Source of the DNA: JAVVHH01 sp964657565
GTDB taxonomy: Bacteria > Pseudomonadota > Alphaproteobacteria > Acetobacterales > Acetobacteraceae
Direction of reading: 5' to 3'
Length of the DNA: 64,000 nucleotides
Assembly (NCBI GenBank): GCA_964657565.1
Contig: CAZZVQ010000008.1
Span: 1 to 64,000, forward strand
In this document: piece after piece, positions 43,816 to 51,146 of the stretch
How the letters are laid out: each line of letters begins with the position of its first letter
How positions within the stretch are numbered: the first letter of the stretch is position 1
Position numbers and translations under genes: made by a program
The notes under the pieces: model-generated
Databases searched by the model: none
The model's input: only the letters and a program-made list of their open reading frames with translations
Told to the model about the DNA's origin: nothing

Positions 43816-44646
43816 ATGGAAACCTGGCATGATCTCGACCGCGCGGCGCTGGACCGCGCCTACAACGCCCGCGACAGCGTCCCGGATTTCGCGGCCGAGC
43901 TGCAACGGTGGATCAACCTCTCCGCCGCCGCCCGCTTCCAGCTCGACCCGATCGAGGACATCGTCTTCGACCCGGCCTCCGGCATGGCGCTCGACTGGTT
44001 CGCCAGCGCGCCCGGCGGTCCCGTGGTGCTGTGGATCCACGGGGGCTATTGGCGCGCGGTGTCGAAGTCGCAGCAAAGCCTCGTCGCCCCCGGCCTGGTC
44101 GCGGCCGGGGTCCACGTCGCGGTGATGGACTACAGCCTGGCGCCCGCCGTCACGCTCGACGAGATCGTCCGCCAGGCCCGCGCCGCCGCCGCCTTCGTCC
44201 TCGCCACCGCGTCCGGCCACGGTGCCGACCCGGCCCGCGTTTTCATCGCCGGCCACTCCGCCGGCGGCCAGCTCGGCGGCATGCTGCTGGCCGAGTTCGG
44301 CGCGCTGCGCGGCGGCATCATGCTCTCCGGCCTGTTCGAGCTCGAGCCGGTCCGGCTCAGCCACATCAACGAGTGGCTCCGCCTCGACCCCGACGCCGTG
44401 CGCCGTCTCAGCCCCATGCGCCACATCCCGGCCGACGGCCCGGCGCTGCTCGTCAGCTATGGCGGGCGGGAATCCGACGAGTTCCGCTGGCAGTCGGAAA
44501 CCTACGCCGCCGCCTGGCAAGCGGCCGGACACCGCGCCGCCCTGGCGCCACAACCGCCGCGTCACCATTTCGATATCGTCGTCGGCTTCGGTGATCTGGC
44601 GGACCCACTCTGCCGCGCGGTGGCCGACTTCATCCGAACGGAATAA
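43816..44646 (+). CDS. Alpha/beta hydrolase, kynurenine formamidase-like
   Basis: 276 residues. HGGYWRA (about 74-80) as oxyanion motif, nucleophile elbow GHSAGG (144-149, catalytic Ser146) and a C-terminal His in PPRHHFDIVVG. The N-terminal METWHDLDRAALDRAYNARDSVPDF and the overall layout resemble arylformamidase-type (HSL-like) esterases that hydrolyse N-formylkynurenine, but similar enzymes act on other esters and amides. No other tryptophan-catabolic gene is close. Single gene between two oppositely directed genes. Confidence 0.8.
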   Translation: METWHDLDRAALDRAYNARDSVPDFAAELQRWINLSAAARFQLDPIEDIVFDPASGMALDWFASAPGGPVVLWIHGGYWRAVSKSQQSLVAPGLVAAGVHVAVMDYSLAPAVTLDEIVRQARAAAAFVLATASGHGADPARVFIAGHSAGGQLGGMLLAEFGALRGGIMLSGLFELEPVRLSHINEWLRLDPDAVRRLSPMRHIPADGPALLVSYGGRESDEFRWQSETYAAAWQAAGHRAALAPQPPRHHFDIVVGFGDLADPLCRAVADFIRTE

Positions 44647-44682
44647 CCCGATCCAACCGCCAAGCGCTTCGGCACCGACACG

Positions 44683-45123
44683 TCAAACGTCCGGAGTCGT
44701 CTCCAGCGTCATCCATGCCGGATTGGCGACCCCGGCTTGGAAGCCGAACCGGGCGTAGAGCCCGTGCGCATCGGCGGTGGTCAGCGTCCAGTGGTCCACC
44801 GTCGTGAGTTCGGGGTGCGCCAGGATGGTCGCCACCAAGGCCTTGCCGAGCCCCAGCCCGCGCGCGTCGGGCTGGATGAACACATCCGCGAGATGCGCCC
44901 GCGTCGCGTAGTCGGTCAGCAGCCGCGCAAAGCCTACCTGCTGGTCCCGCCCGTAGATGCCGAAGCACAGGCAGTGGGCGAAGCTTCGCTCCGTCACGGC
45001 ACGCGGGCGATCCACCGCCCAATACGCCTGCTCCAGCGACGCATGGACGAACGCCATGTCGAGGCGCGCCCGATCGTCGCTGATCGTGTAGCCGTTCGGG
45101 AGCGTGACGGTGTGCGTCTGCAT
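44683..45123 (-). CDS. GNAT family N-acetyltransferase
   Basis: 146 residues. Acetyl-CoA binding segment QPDARGLGLGKALVATIL (motif A) and the preceding HLADVFI strand, then TTADAHGLYARFGF near the C-terminus, are typical of GNAT enzymes. The substrate is unknown; small size and similarity suggest a general amine or N-terminal acetyltransferase. It stands alone between the hydrolase and thiS. Confidence 0.83.
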   Translation of the reverse strand: MQTHTVTLPNGYTISDDRARLDMAFVHASLEQAYWAVDRPRAVTERSFAHCLCFGIYGRDQQVGFARLLTDYATRAHLADVFIQPDARGLGLGKALVATILAHPELTTVDHWTLTTADAHGLYARFGFQAGVANPAWMTLETTPDV

Positions 45124-45199
45124 CGCAGCAGCTTACACCGATGCTCCGAGCGCGGCAGCCCCGGTTGCCCCGCCCCGGCGCCAGCCACATATTGCCTCT

Positions 45200-45421
45200 A
45201 TGAGCGAAACCGACGCTGCCCTCCGGATTACGCTGAACGGCGAGACACGCGACGTGGCGGCCGGGCTGACTTTGGCCACGTTGCTCGACACGCTCGGGCT
45301 GGACCGGCGCAAGGTGGCCGTCGAGCGCAACGAGGCCATCGTGTCCCGCTCGGCCTACGAGCAGACCACGATCGCGGACGGCGACCGGTTCGAGATCGTG
45401 CACTTCATTGGAGGAGGCTAA
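45200..45421 (+). CDS. thiS: Thiamine sulfur-carrier protein ThiS
   Basis: 73 residues from ATG 45200. Ubiquitin-like sulfur carrier for the thiazole ring. It ends in the diagnostic Gly-Gly (IVHFIGGG), whose C-terminus is thiocarboxylated by ThiF/MoeB. It is followed directly by thiG. The GGA-GGA-GGC codons of the tail also supply the ribosome binding site for thiG. ThiF, ThiO and ThiE are not in the window. No TPP riboswitch was recognised in the 76 bases upstream. Confidence 0.92.
   Translation: MSETDAALRITLNGETRDVAAGLTLATLLDTLGLDRRKVAVERNEAIVSRSAYEQTTIADGDRFEIVHFIGGG
45412..45417 (+). promoter_or_regulatory. thiG ribosome binding site inside the thiS tail
   Basis: AGGAGG lies inside the GGA GGA GGC codons of the ThiS C-terminus, 5 bases before ATG 45423. 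The strong site and its position in the ThiS Gly codons decide the thiG start. Confidence 0.6.
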
Positions 45422-45422
45422 C

Positions 45423-46214
45423 ATGGACGGGTTCACCAAGTCCGACGACACCTGGACCGTCGCTGGCCGTCAGTTCCGCTCGCGCCTGGTGGTGGGCACC
45501 GGCAAGTACAAGGACCTCGAGGAGACCGCCGCCGCCATCGAGGCCTCCGGCGCGGAGATGGTCACGGTCGCGGTGCGCCGGGTCAACCTGTCCAACCCGG
45601 GCGCCCCGATGCTGCAGGATTACGTCGATCCCAAGCGCTACACCTATTTGCCGAACACCGCCGGCTGCCACACCGCCAACGACGCCGTGCGCACGCTGCG
45701 GCTGGCGCGCGAGGCCGGCGGCTGGAACCTGGTCAAGCTCGAAGTGCTGGGCCCGCCGCCGCACCTCTACCCCGACATGGCTGCGACCCATGAGGCAGCC
45801 GAGGCGCTGATCAAGGACGGGTTCGAGGTCATGGTCTACTGCGCCGACGACCCGGTGGCCGCCAAACGGCTCGAGGACATGGGCTGCGTCGCCATCATGC
45901 CGCTCGGCGCCCCGATCGGCTCCGGCCTCGGCATCCAGAACCCGGCGATGATCTCGATGCTGATCGAGCAGGCCAAGGTGCCGTTGCTGGTGGATGCCGG
46001 CGTGGGCACCGCGTCGGATGCGGCCGTGGCGATGGAGCTCGGCTGCGATGCCGTGCTGCTCAACTCCGCGATCGCGCATGCCGCCGACCCGATCCGGATG
46101 GCGCGCGCCATGAAGGCCGCGGTGGAAGCCGGCCGGCTGGCCCGGCTCGCCGGCCGCATGCCCCGCCGCATGGGGGCGGATCCGTCGAGCCCGCTGACCG
46201 GTTTGATCCGCTAG
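45423..46214 (+). CDS. thiG: Thiazole synthase ThiG
   Basis: 263 residues. Catalyses formation of the thiazole phosphate of thiamine from DXP, dehydroglycine and ThiS-thiocarboxylate. The catalytic Lys is in VKLEVLG (K105), with LNSAIAHAADP and DAGVGTASDAA phosphate-binding loops and the start VAGRQFRSRLVVGTGKY typical of ThiG. Start chosen for the AGGAGG 5 bases upstream. Coupled to thiS. An intrinsic terminator follows at 46244. Confidence 0.95.
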   Translation: MDGFTKSDDTWTVAGRQFRSRLVVGTGKYKDLEETAAAIEASGAEMVTVAVRRVNLSNPGAPMLQDYVDPKRYTYLPNTAGCHTANDAVRTLRLAREAGGWNLVKLEVLGPPPHLYPDMAATHEAAEALIKDGFEVMVYCADDPVAAKRLEDMGCVAIMPLGAPIGSGLGIQNPAMISMLIEQAKVPLLVDAGVGTASDAAVAMELGCDAVLLNSAIAHAADPIRMARAMKAAVEAGRLARLAGRMPRRMGADPSSPLTGLIR

Positions 46215-46243
46215 CCCGCTCTCAAACGACCGTTTTCGCGACA

Positions 46244-46269
46244 GGGCGCGCCTTCGGTGCGCCCTTTTT
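46244..46269 (+). terminator. Intrinsic terminator after thiG
   Basis: A GC-rich hairpin (GGGCGCGCC with its complement, one G-U pair) with a TTC-type loop is followed by five T at 46265-46269. It lies 30 bases downstream of the thiG stop and is the clearest terminator in the window. Confidence 0.85.
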
Positions 46270-46292
46270 CGTGGTTGGAGCTCATCTCCAGC

Positions 46293-46313
46293 ATTACTGT
46301 GCCGTGCAGTAAT
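46293..46313. repeat. 7-7-7 inverted repeat upstream of the RlpA-like gene
   Basis: ATTACTG and CAGTAAT are perfect arms around TGCCGTG. No T-run follows, so it is not a terminator. It lies about 220 bases before the TTG start at 46533, in an AT-rich stretch of 263 bases between thiG and the RlpA-like gene, and may be a regulator binding site (for example a LuxR-type box of similar length). The regulator is not known. The rest of this stretch shows no further gene. Confidence 0.4.
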
Positions 46314-46532
46314 TCAATCGCGGCGCATCTCACAGCAACAAGTGGTCAAACTTGATCGTTACAAAGTGTGCGTTAATAGATCAACTATGGTTGTTCTACA
46401 TAGCACGGGCTTTCGTGGCAGATTGCACACAGTGTGACGCATCTGTCGCTTCAGGGCTGCCATAATTTAAAGGTTGCATCTAGAACTCTGTTTTGTCATC
46501 ACGGTGTTCGTGAACAAGACCGCAGGCACCGT

Positions 46533-47054
46533 TTGACCCGTACCGGCCCCATCCTCGCCGCCGTTGCAGCCACTTTCCTGCTGAGCATGGGCGTCGCCCC
46601 GGCTCACGCCGGATTGCCGGAGCATTGGGAGGAGAGCGGTCAGGCGTCCTGGTATGGACCCGGTCTACAGGGTCGCCGCACCAGTAGCGGCGAGATCTTC
46701 GATCAGCGCGCCATGACGGCGGCCCACGACACGTTGCCGCTCGGCACCCGGGTGCTCGTCACCACGCAGGAGACCGGGCGCTCGGCATTGGTCACCATCA
46801 CCGACCGCCTGCCCCCGAAACACCTGCGCATCATCGACGTCTCGAAGGCCGCAGCCGCCAAGCTGGGTCTAATCGGCAGCGGCGTCGGCATGGTCACCCT
46901 CTCCACCCCCGCCGCCAACGAGGTGATCGAGGTCGCGGAAGCACCGGAAGAACTGGGCGCGGATTTGGGCGACGACGACGCGGTCGCTAGTCCTCGGAGA
47001 CGTGGTCCGCGACATATGCACCCCGCCGTCCGAAGGGCTTCGGCGCACCGTTAG
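46533..47054 (+). CDS. RlpA-like double-psi beta-barrel protein
   Basis: 173 residues from TTG 46533, chosen because a signal peptide then follows (TRTGPILAAVAATFLLS, cut after AHA). The DPBB domain has SGQASWYGPGLQGRRTSSGE, LPLGTRVLVTT and IDVSKAAAAKLG. The usual DRGPF segment is changed to DRLPPKHLRIID, so lytic activity is uncertain. The C-terminal ~25 residues are basic and overlap the end of yihY on the other strand by 68 bases, so that tail may be partly by-product of the overlap. Likely acts on naked peptidoglycan in the periplasm. Confidence 0.75.
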   Translation: MTRTGPILAAVAATFLLSMGVAPAHAGLPEHWEESGQASWYGPGLQGRRTSSGEIFDQRAMTAAHDTLPLGTRVLVTTQETGRSALVTITDRLPPKHLRIIDVSKAAAAKLGLIGSGVGMVTLSTPAANEVIEVAEAPEELGADLGDDDAVASPRRRGPRHMHPAVRRASAHR

Positions 47055-48033
47055 TACTGTCGCGCACCGTCTGTAGCTCGAGCTCGGCGTTCAGCTCCGC
47101 CCCCAGCAGCACGACGTAGACCGTCACGAACAGCCACATCATGAACGCCACGACGGTGCCCAGCGGCCCGTAGGCGGCGTCATAGGTCGAGAACGTCGCC
47201 ACATACCACGAGAACAGGGCCGAAGCGCCGATCCACAGCAGCGTCGCCACGATCGAACCCGGCGTGACCCAGTGCCAGCGCGGCGAATTGCGGCACGGAC
47301 CGAAGCGATATAGCAGCGACAGCCCCACCAGCACGCCGAGCAGCAACAGGGCGAAACTGGCCAGGCGCAACAGCACCTTCTGGCTGGGCGGGATACCCAC
47401 GAAGGCCAGGATGGCCGGCAAGATGACGAGAACGATCAGCCCGACCGCAACGCTCAGGATCGCCAGGATGGTGATCGTGAACGCCGTCAGCTGATAGCGG
47501 ATGAAGCTGCGCTGCTCGCGCTCCTCATAGGCGAGGTTCAGCGCGGTGATGATCGATTTGATGCCGGACGCCGAGCTCCATAGCGCCACCGCGATGCTGA
47601 CCAGCAAGCCGAGACCGAGCGTCCCCGGTGGACGGGTGACGAGAACGTGGATCCGGTCCGCGATCAGCATGTAGGCCGACGGCGGCAGCAGGTCGCGCAA
47701 CAGCGACAGCTGCGGCTCGACCGTCGCCGGGTCGAACACCAGCCCATACAGCGAGACCAGCATCGACATCGCCGGGAACAGCGCCAGCGTGCCGTAGAAC
47801 GCGCACCCGGCCGCGACGAGCGACACGCGGTCGGTCAGCATCTCCCACAGCGTGCGCCGGATCACCGCGCGCCACCCGGCCCAGGGGATTTCGGCCGGCG
47901 AGTTCGCCAACCGCCCCAACGCCGCCGCGTTCGGCGCCTGCAGCACGCGGCGGATGTCCGGCCCCGACCCGGCCGCGTCCTCCCGCGGCAGCGGCGTGTC
48001 GGGCGGTGCTTCTGGGATGAAATGCTCGGTCAC
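46987..48033 (-). CDS. YihY/BrkB family inner-membrane protein
   Basis: 348 residues. About six membrane segments (beginning near residue 70: LVAAGCAFYGTLALFPAMSMLVSLYG), with FPAM and AYGPLGTVVAFMMWLFVTVYVVLLGAELN, typical of the YihY/BrkB family, whose transport or lipid role is unresolved. A ~60-residue polar N-terminus precedes them. Transcribed leftward from next to a 310-base leader region; its 3' end overlaps the RlpA-like gene by 68 bases. Confidence 0.85.
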   Translation of the reverse strand: MTEHFIPEAPPDTPLPREDAAGSGPDIRRVLQAPNAAALGRLANSPAEIPWAGWRAVIRRTLWEMLTDRVSLVAAGCAFYGTLALFPAMSMLVSLYGLVFDPATVEPQLSLLRDLLPPSAYMLIADRIHVLVTRPPGTLGLGLLVSIAVALWSSASGIKSIITALNLAYEEREQRSFIRYQLTAFTITILAILSVAVGLIVLVILPAILAFVGIPPSQKVLLRLASFALLLLGVLVGLSLLYRFGPCRNSPRWHWVTPGSIVATLLWIGASALFSWYVATFSTYDAAYGPLGTVVAFMMWLFVTVYVVLLGAELNAELELQTVRDSTNGAPKPFGRRGAYVADHVSED

Positions 48034-48082
48034 GCGCTATGAATCCGCCGGTTGGTCAAAGAGTTAACACATCCTTTTTGTG

Positions 48083-48116
48083 CGGCGGCGCATTTCGGCG
48101 TGGCCGCCGGTTTTTT
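48083..48116 (+). terminator. Rho-independent terminator-like hairpin, plus strand
   Basis: CGGCGGC (48083-48089) pairs with GCCGCCG (48103-48109) around a 13-base loop, followed by G and six T (48111-48116). Only the plus strand has the T-run. No plus-strand gene ends here; the nearest is the RlpA-like gene 1 kb upstream, so it may stop read-through antisense to yihY, or terminate a short RNA or leader transcript. Confidence 0.6.
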
Positions 48117-48346
48117 GATCGATAGGCAAAATTCCCTCTTGCGCCATGGGGACCCCTCTCCTATTTGCGCTCCCACGCAGCAACGCACGTGCCTCTGGCC
48201 CCACGGGGTTACGTAACGACGTCAAGCGTTCTGGCACACCTCCTACGCTAGTTCGTTCGACCGTTCCGTTAACCCCGCTTCACCGCAACCACGGTGAGCG
48301 CGCCCCTGCTCATCTGGCGGGCGTTTGATCTTGAGGACAAGGCGTG
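48117..48346 (+). promoter_or_regulatory. Candidate structured leader of ornithine decarboxylase (speF-like)
   Basis: About 230 bases upstream of the decarboxylase without a convincing gene on the minus strand. It contains CCCCACGGGG, the palindrome GTTACGTAAC (48208-48217), and a distant pair GTGCC (48189-48193) with GGCAC (48233-48237) enclosing them. The stretch GGGGACCCC at 48148 begins a dense pattern of short inverted repeats. Alphaproteobacterial ornithine decarboxylase genes often carry the speF RNA motif here; I could not check a consensus. A 60-codon open frame (48146-48328) lies across the same bases and may be a leader peptide instead. Confidence 0.45.
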
Positions 48347-49477
48347 ATGACTCCAAAGGTCGCCCAGTTCATGGCCGATCACACCCTGGCGACTCCCTGC
48401 CTCGTGCTGGATGTCGACCGGGTCGAACAAAATTATCGCCGGCTGACCAGCGCCCTGCCGCTGGCCCGCGTCTACTATGCGGTCAAGGCCAACCCGGCCG
48501 CCCCGATCCTCGAGCGCCTCGTCGGTCTCGGCAGCGCGTTCGACGCCGCCAGCATCGAGGAGATCGATTGCTGCATCGGCGCCGGCGCCCGCCCGGCCGC
48601 GATCAGCTTCGGCAACACGATCAAGAAGATCTCCGCCATCCAGCGCGCCCATGCCGCCGGCGTGACGACGTTCGCCTTCGACAGCATCGAGGAACTCGAG
48701 AAGCTGGCCGCCCACGCGCCCGGCGCCAAGGTGTATTGCCGCCTGCTCGTCGAGAATGACGGCGCCGAGTGGCCGCTCTCGCGCAAGTTCGGCACCACGA
48801 TCGAGACCGCCAAGACGCTGATGATCCGCGCCGGCCAGATGGGCCTCGACCCCTACGGCCTGTCCTTCCACGTCGGCAGCCAGCAGACCACGACCGGCTC
48901 CTACGAGACGGCGATCGGCAAGGTCGGCATGCTGTTCACCGACCTCAAGCGGGCCGGCTTGAACCTGCGCATGGTCAATCTCGGCGGCGGCTACCCCGTC
49001 CGCTACCGCGACGAGATCCCCGGCATCGACCGCTTCGCCGACGCGATCATGGGCGCCATGACCAAGGCGTTCGGCAACGACATTCCCGAGATGCTCGTCG
49101 AACCCGGCCGCTTCATCGTCGGCGATGCCGGGGCGATCCAGGCCGAAGTCGTGCTCGTCTGCCACAAAGGCGCCGACGACCCGGTCCGCTGGGTCTATCT
49201 CGACATCGGCCGCTTCGGCGGCTTGGCCGAGACCGAAGGCGAGTCGATCAAATACCGCTTCGCCACCCCGCATGACGGCGGCCCCACCGGCCCGGTCGCC
49301 ATCGCCGGCCCGACCTGCGACGGCGCCGACATCATGTACGAGAAGTCCAACTACCGCTTGCCGCTCGCGCTCGCCTGCGGCGACCGGGTCACGATCGAGT
49401 CCACCGGCGCCTATACGACCACCTACGCCAGCCAAAAATTCAACGGCTTCCTCCCCCTCGCCGAGCACTACGTCTAA
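48347..49477 (+). CDS. Ornithine decarboxylase, PLP fold III
   Basis: 376 residues from ATG 48347, GAGGA 9 bases upstream; a GTG 3 bases earlier is equally placed for the site. Eukaryotic-type (alanine-racemase fold) decarboxylase converting ornithine to putrescine, or lysine to cadaverine. Schiff-base Lys is in YYAVKANP (K47); the GGGYP loop (phosphate site) and the active-site Cys in GPTCDGAD are present. Together with speD/speE elsewhere in the window it completes a putrescine-to-spermidine route. A palindromic intergenic repeat follows its stop. Confidence 0.9.
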   Translation: MTPKVAQFMADHTLATPCLVLDVDRVEQNYRRLTSALPLARVYYAVKANPAAPILERLVGLGSAFDAASIEEIDCCIGAGARPAAISFGNTIKKISAIQRAHAAGVTTFAFDSIEELEKLAAHAPGAKVYCRLLVENDGAEWPLSRKFGTTIETAKTLMIRAGQMGLDPYGLSFHVGSQQTTTGSYETAIGKVGMLFTDLKRAGLNLRMVNLGGGYPVRYRDEIPGIDRFADAIMGAMTKAFGNDIPEMLVEPGRFIVGDAGAIQAEVVLVCHKGADDPVRWVYLDIGRFGGLAETEGESIKYRFATPHDGGPTGPVAIAGPTCDGADIMYEKSNYRLPLALACGDRVTIESTGAYTTTYASQKFNGFLPLAEHYV

Positions 49478-49499
49478 CCCCAAAGCCCTCTCCTAAAAG

Positions 49500-49592
49500 C
49501 CCTCTCCCCCCGGGAGAGGGTTGGGTGAGGGTCCCCTCCCGCGTTACAACGCTCCCAAGCCCTCACCCCAACCCTCTCCCGGAGGGAGAGGG
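49500..49592. repeat. REP-like palindromic intergenic element
   Basis: Two inverted copies of a CCCTCTCCC/GGGAGAGGG unit with a TTGGGTGAGGG arm. CCCTCTCCC...GGGAGAGGG (49500-49520) and CCCTCTCCCGGAGGGAGAGGG (49572-49592) are each self-complementary, and 49512-49531 pairs with 49560-49580 almost base for base (one extra base). This is the common GC-rich CCCTCACCCCAACCC-type repeat of proteobacteria. It sits between the decarboxylase and the CoA-transferase gene, and could act as a bidirectional terminator or mRNA stabiliser. Confidence 0.75.
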
Positions 49593-49608
49593 ACAAAAGG
49601 AGCGTCTC

Positions 49609-50427
49609 GTGGCAAACTTCACCGCCGACCAGCTCGCCGCCCTCGTCTCGGACGGCGCCAAACTGGCGCTCCCCCCGGACAACTCGCTCGCCCCCTGCGC
49701 CTTCGCCCGCGCGCTCGTCCGCCGCGGCATACGAGGCCTGCGTCTGCTCGGCGTGCCGGTCTCCGGTTTCGCCACCGACCTGCTGATCGGCGCAGGTTGC
49801 GTCGCCGAAGTCGAGACCTCGGCCGTCACGCTCGGCGAGGCCGGGCTGGCGCCACGCTTCACCGCCGCCGTGGCCGCCGGATCGCTCCGCGTGCTCGACG
49901 CCACCTGCCCCGCCATCCACACCATGCTGCAAGCCGCCGAGAAGGGCGTGCCGTTCATGCCACTCCGGGGCGTGCTCGGCAGCGACCTGGTCGCGCACCG
50001 GCCAGATTGGCGCGTCGTCCAGAACCCGTTCAGCGCCGAGCCCGACGAGATCCTGCTCCTCCCGGCGCTCCAGCCCGACATCGCCGCGTTCCACGCCGTC
50101 ATGGCCGACGAGGCCGGCAACGTCTGGGTCGGCCGCCGCCGCGAGCTCGCCACCATCGCGCACGCCAGCAGACGCGTCCTCGTCACCGTCGAGCGCATCG
50201 TCCCCGGCAACCTGCTCGAGGACGAGCGTCTCGCCCCCGGCACCATCAGCGCCACCTATATAGAGTCCGTCGCCGTCGCCGAGCACGGCGCCTGGCCGAT
50301 CGCCCTGCTCGACGAATACGATGCCGACGCGGCCCATATCGCCGCCTACGCCAAGGCCGCCCGCACCGAAGCCGGCTTCCGCGCCTATCTCGATGCCTTC
50401 GTGTTCGATCGCGTAGCCGCAGAGTGA
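49609..50427 (+). CDS. CoA transferase subunit A
   Basis: 272 residues from GTG 49609, with AGGAG 6 bases upstream. Glutaconate-CoA-transferase/IpdA-like fold. Gly-rich segment RRGIRGLRLLGVPVSGFATDLLIGAGCV, then CVAEVETSAVTLGEAGLAP and ENPFSAEPDEILLLPAL-like strands give the recognisable pattern. Forms a heterodimer with the next gene (GTGA overlap). The acyl-CoA substrate is unknown. The catalytic Glu is expected in subunit B. Confidence 0.8.
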   Translation: MANFTADQLAALVSDGAKLALPPDNSLAPCAFARALVRRGIRGLRLLGVPVSGFATDLLIGAGCVAEVETSAVTLGEAGLAPRFTAAVAAGSLRVLDATCPAIHTMLQAAEKGVPFMPLRGVLGSDLVAHRPDWRVVQNPFSAEPDEILLLPALQPDIAAFHAVMADEAGNVWVGRRRELATIAHASRRVLVTVERIVPGNLLEDERLAPGTISATYIESVAVAEHGAWPIALLDEYDADAAHIAAYAKAARTEAGFRAYLDAFVFDRVAAE

Positions 50428-51146
50428 TCCACAAGCAGGAACGCCTGATCGGCGCCATCGCGCGGCTCATCCTCGACCCGGCCGCCCCGCCGGCCCGGCA
50501 CATCGCCGTCGGCGCCGCGAGCCCGATCCCGGCGGCCGCGTGTTGGCTGGTCAAGAAGCTCGGTCACGACGTGCGCCTGTCGCTCCTGCACAAGCGCACC
50601 GGCAACCCCTTCACCGAGGGCTCCCGCGAGTTGTTCGACCTCGCGGGCCAGGGCCGGCTCGACCTCTTCTTCCTGGGCGGCGGCCAGATCGACGGCCAAG
50701 CCAACATCAACCTGATCGGCGCCGGCGACTGGCCCGGGCGGACCACCCGCTTCCCGGGCAGTTTCGGCAGCGCGTTCATGTACATGACGGTGCCGCGCAC
50801 GATCCTGTTCCGCGAGGAACACAGCCGCCGGGTCCTGGTCGAGAAAGTCGACGCCATCAGCGCGGCCGGCACCTCGCCGCCGGGCCAGTTCCGGCGCGGC
50901 ACCGCCCAGGCGCTCGTCACCGGCCGCTGCGTCTTCCGCTTCGACGGCGCCCGCTTCCATCTCGCCAGCCTGCATCCCGGCGAGACCACCGACAGCATCC
51001 GCGCCGAGACCGGCTTCGACTACGACGAGGCCGGCGCCTCGGAGACGCCGGACCCCACGCCCGAAGAGTTGGCCTTGCTCCGCGGCCCCGTCCGCGCCGA
51101 GATGGTCGAGACTTACCCGGAGTTCTGCGCCCGCGTCTGGTCCTGA
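50424..51146 (+). CDS. CoA transferase subunit B
   Basis: 240 residues from GTG 50424, overlapping the subunit A stop as GTGA; the frame upstream is shadow. Same family as its partner: IAVGAASPIPAAACWL, FLGGGQIDGQANINLIGAGD, FPGSFGSAF and a region near PEEL. Transfers CoA between acyl groups. No other catabolic gene adjoins it except the DUF296 gene that converges with a 34-base overlap. Substrate unknown. Confidence 0.8.
   Translation: MIHKQERLIGAIARLILDPAAPPARHIAVGAASPIPAAACWLVKKLGHDVRLSLLHKRTGNPFTEGSRELFDLAGQGRLDLFFLGGGQIDGQANINLIGAGDWPGRTTRFPGSFGSAFMYMTVPRTILFREEHSRRVLVEKVDAISAAGTSPPGQFRRGTAQALVTGRCVFRFDGARFHLASLHPGETTDSIRAETGFDYDEAGASETPDPTPEELALLRGPVRAEMVETYPEFCARVWS

Noticed and set aside
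45124..45199. TPP riboswitch before thiS
   Set aside because: The 76-base gap lacks the conserved CUGAGA and ACCUGAU-type segments.
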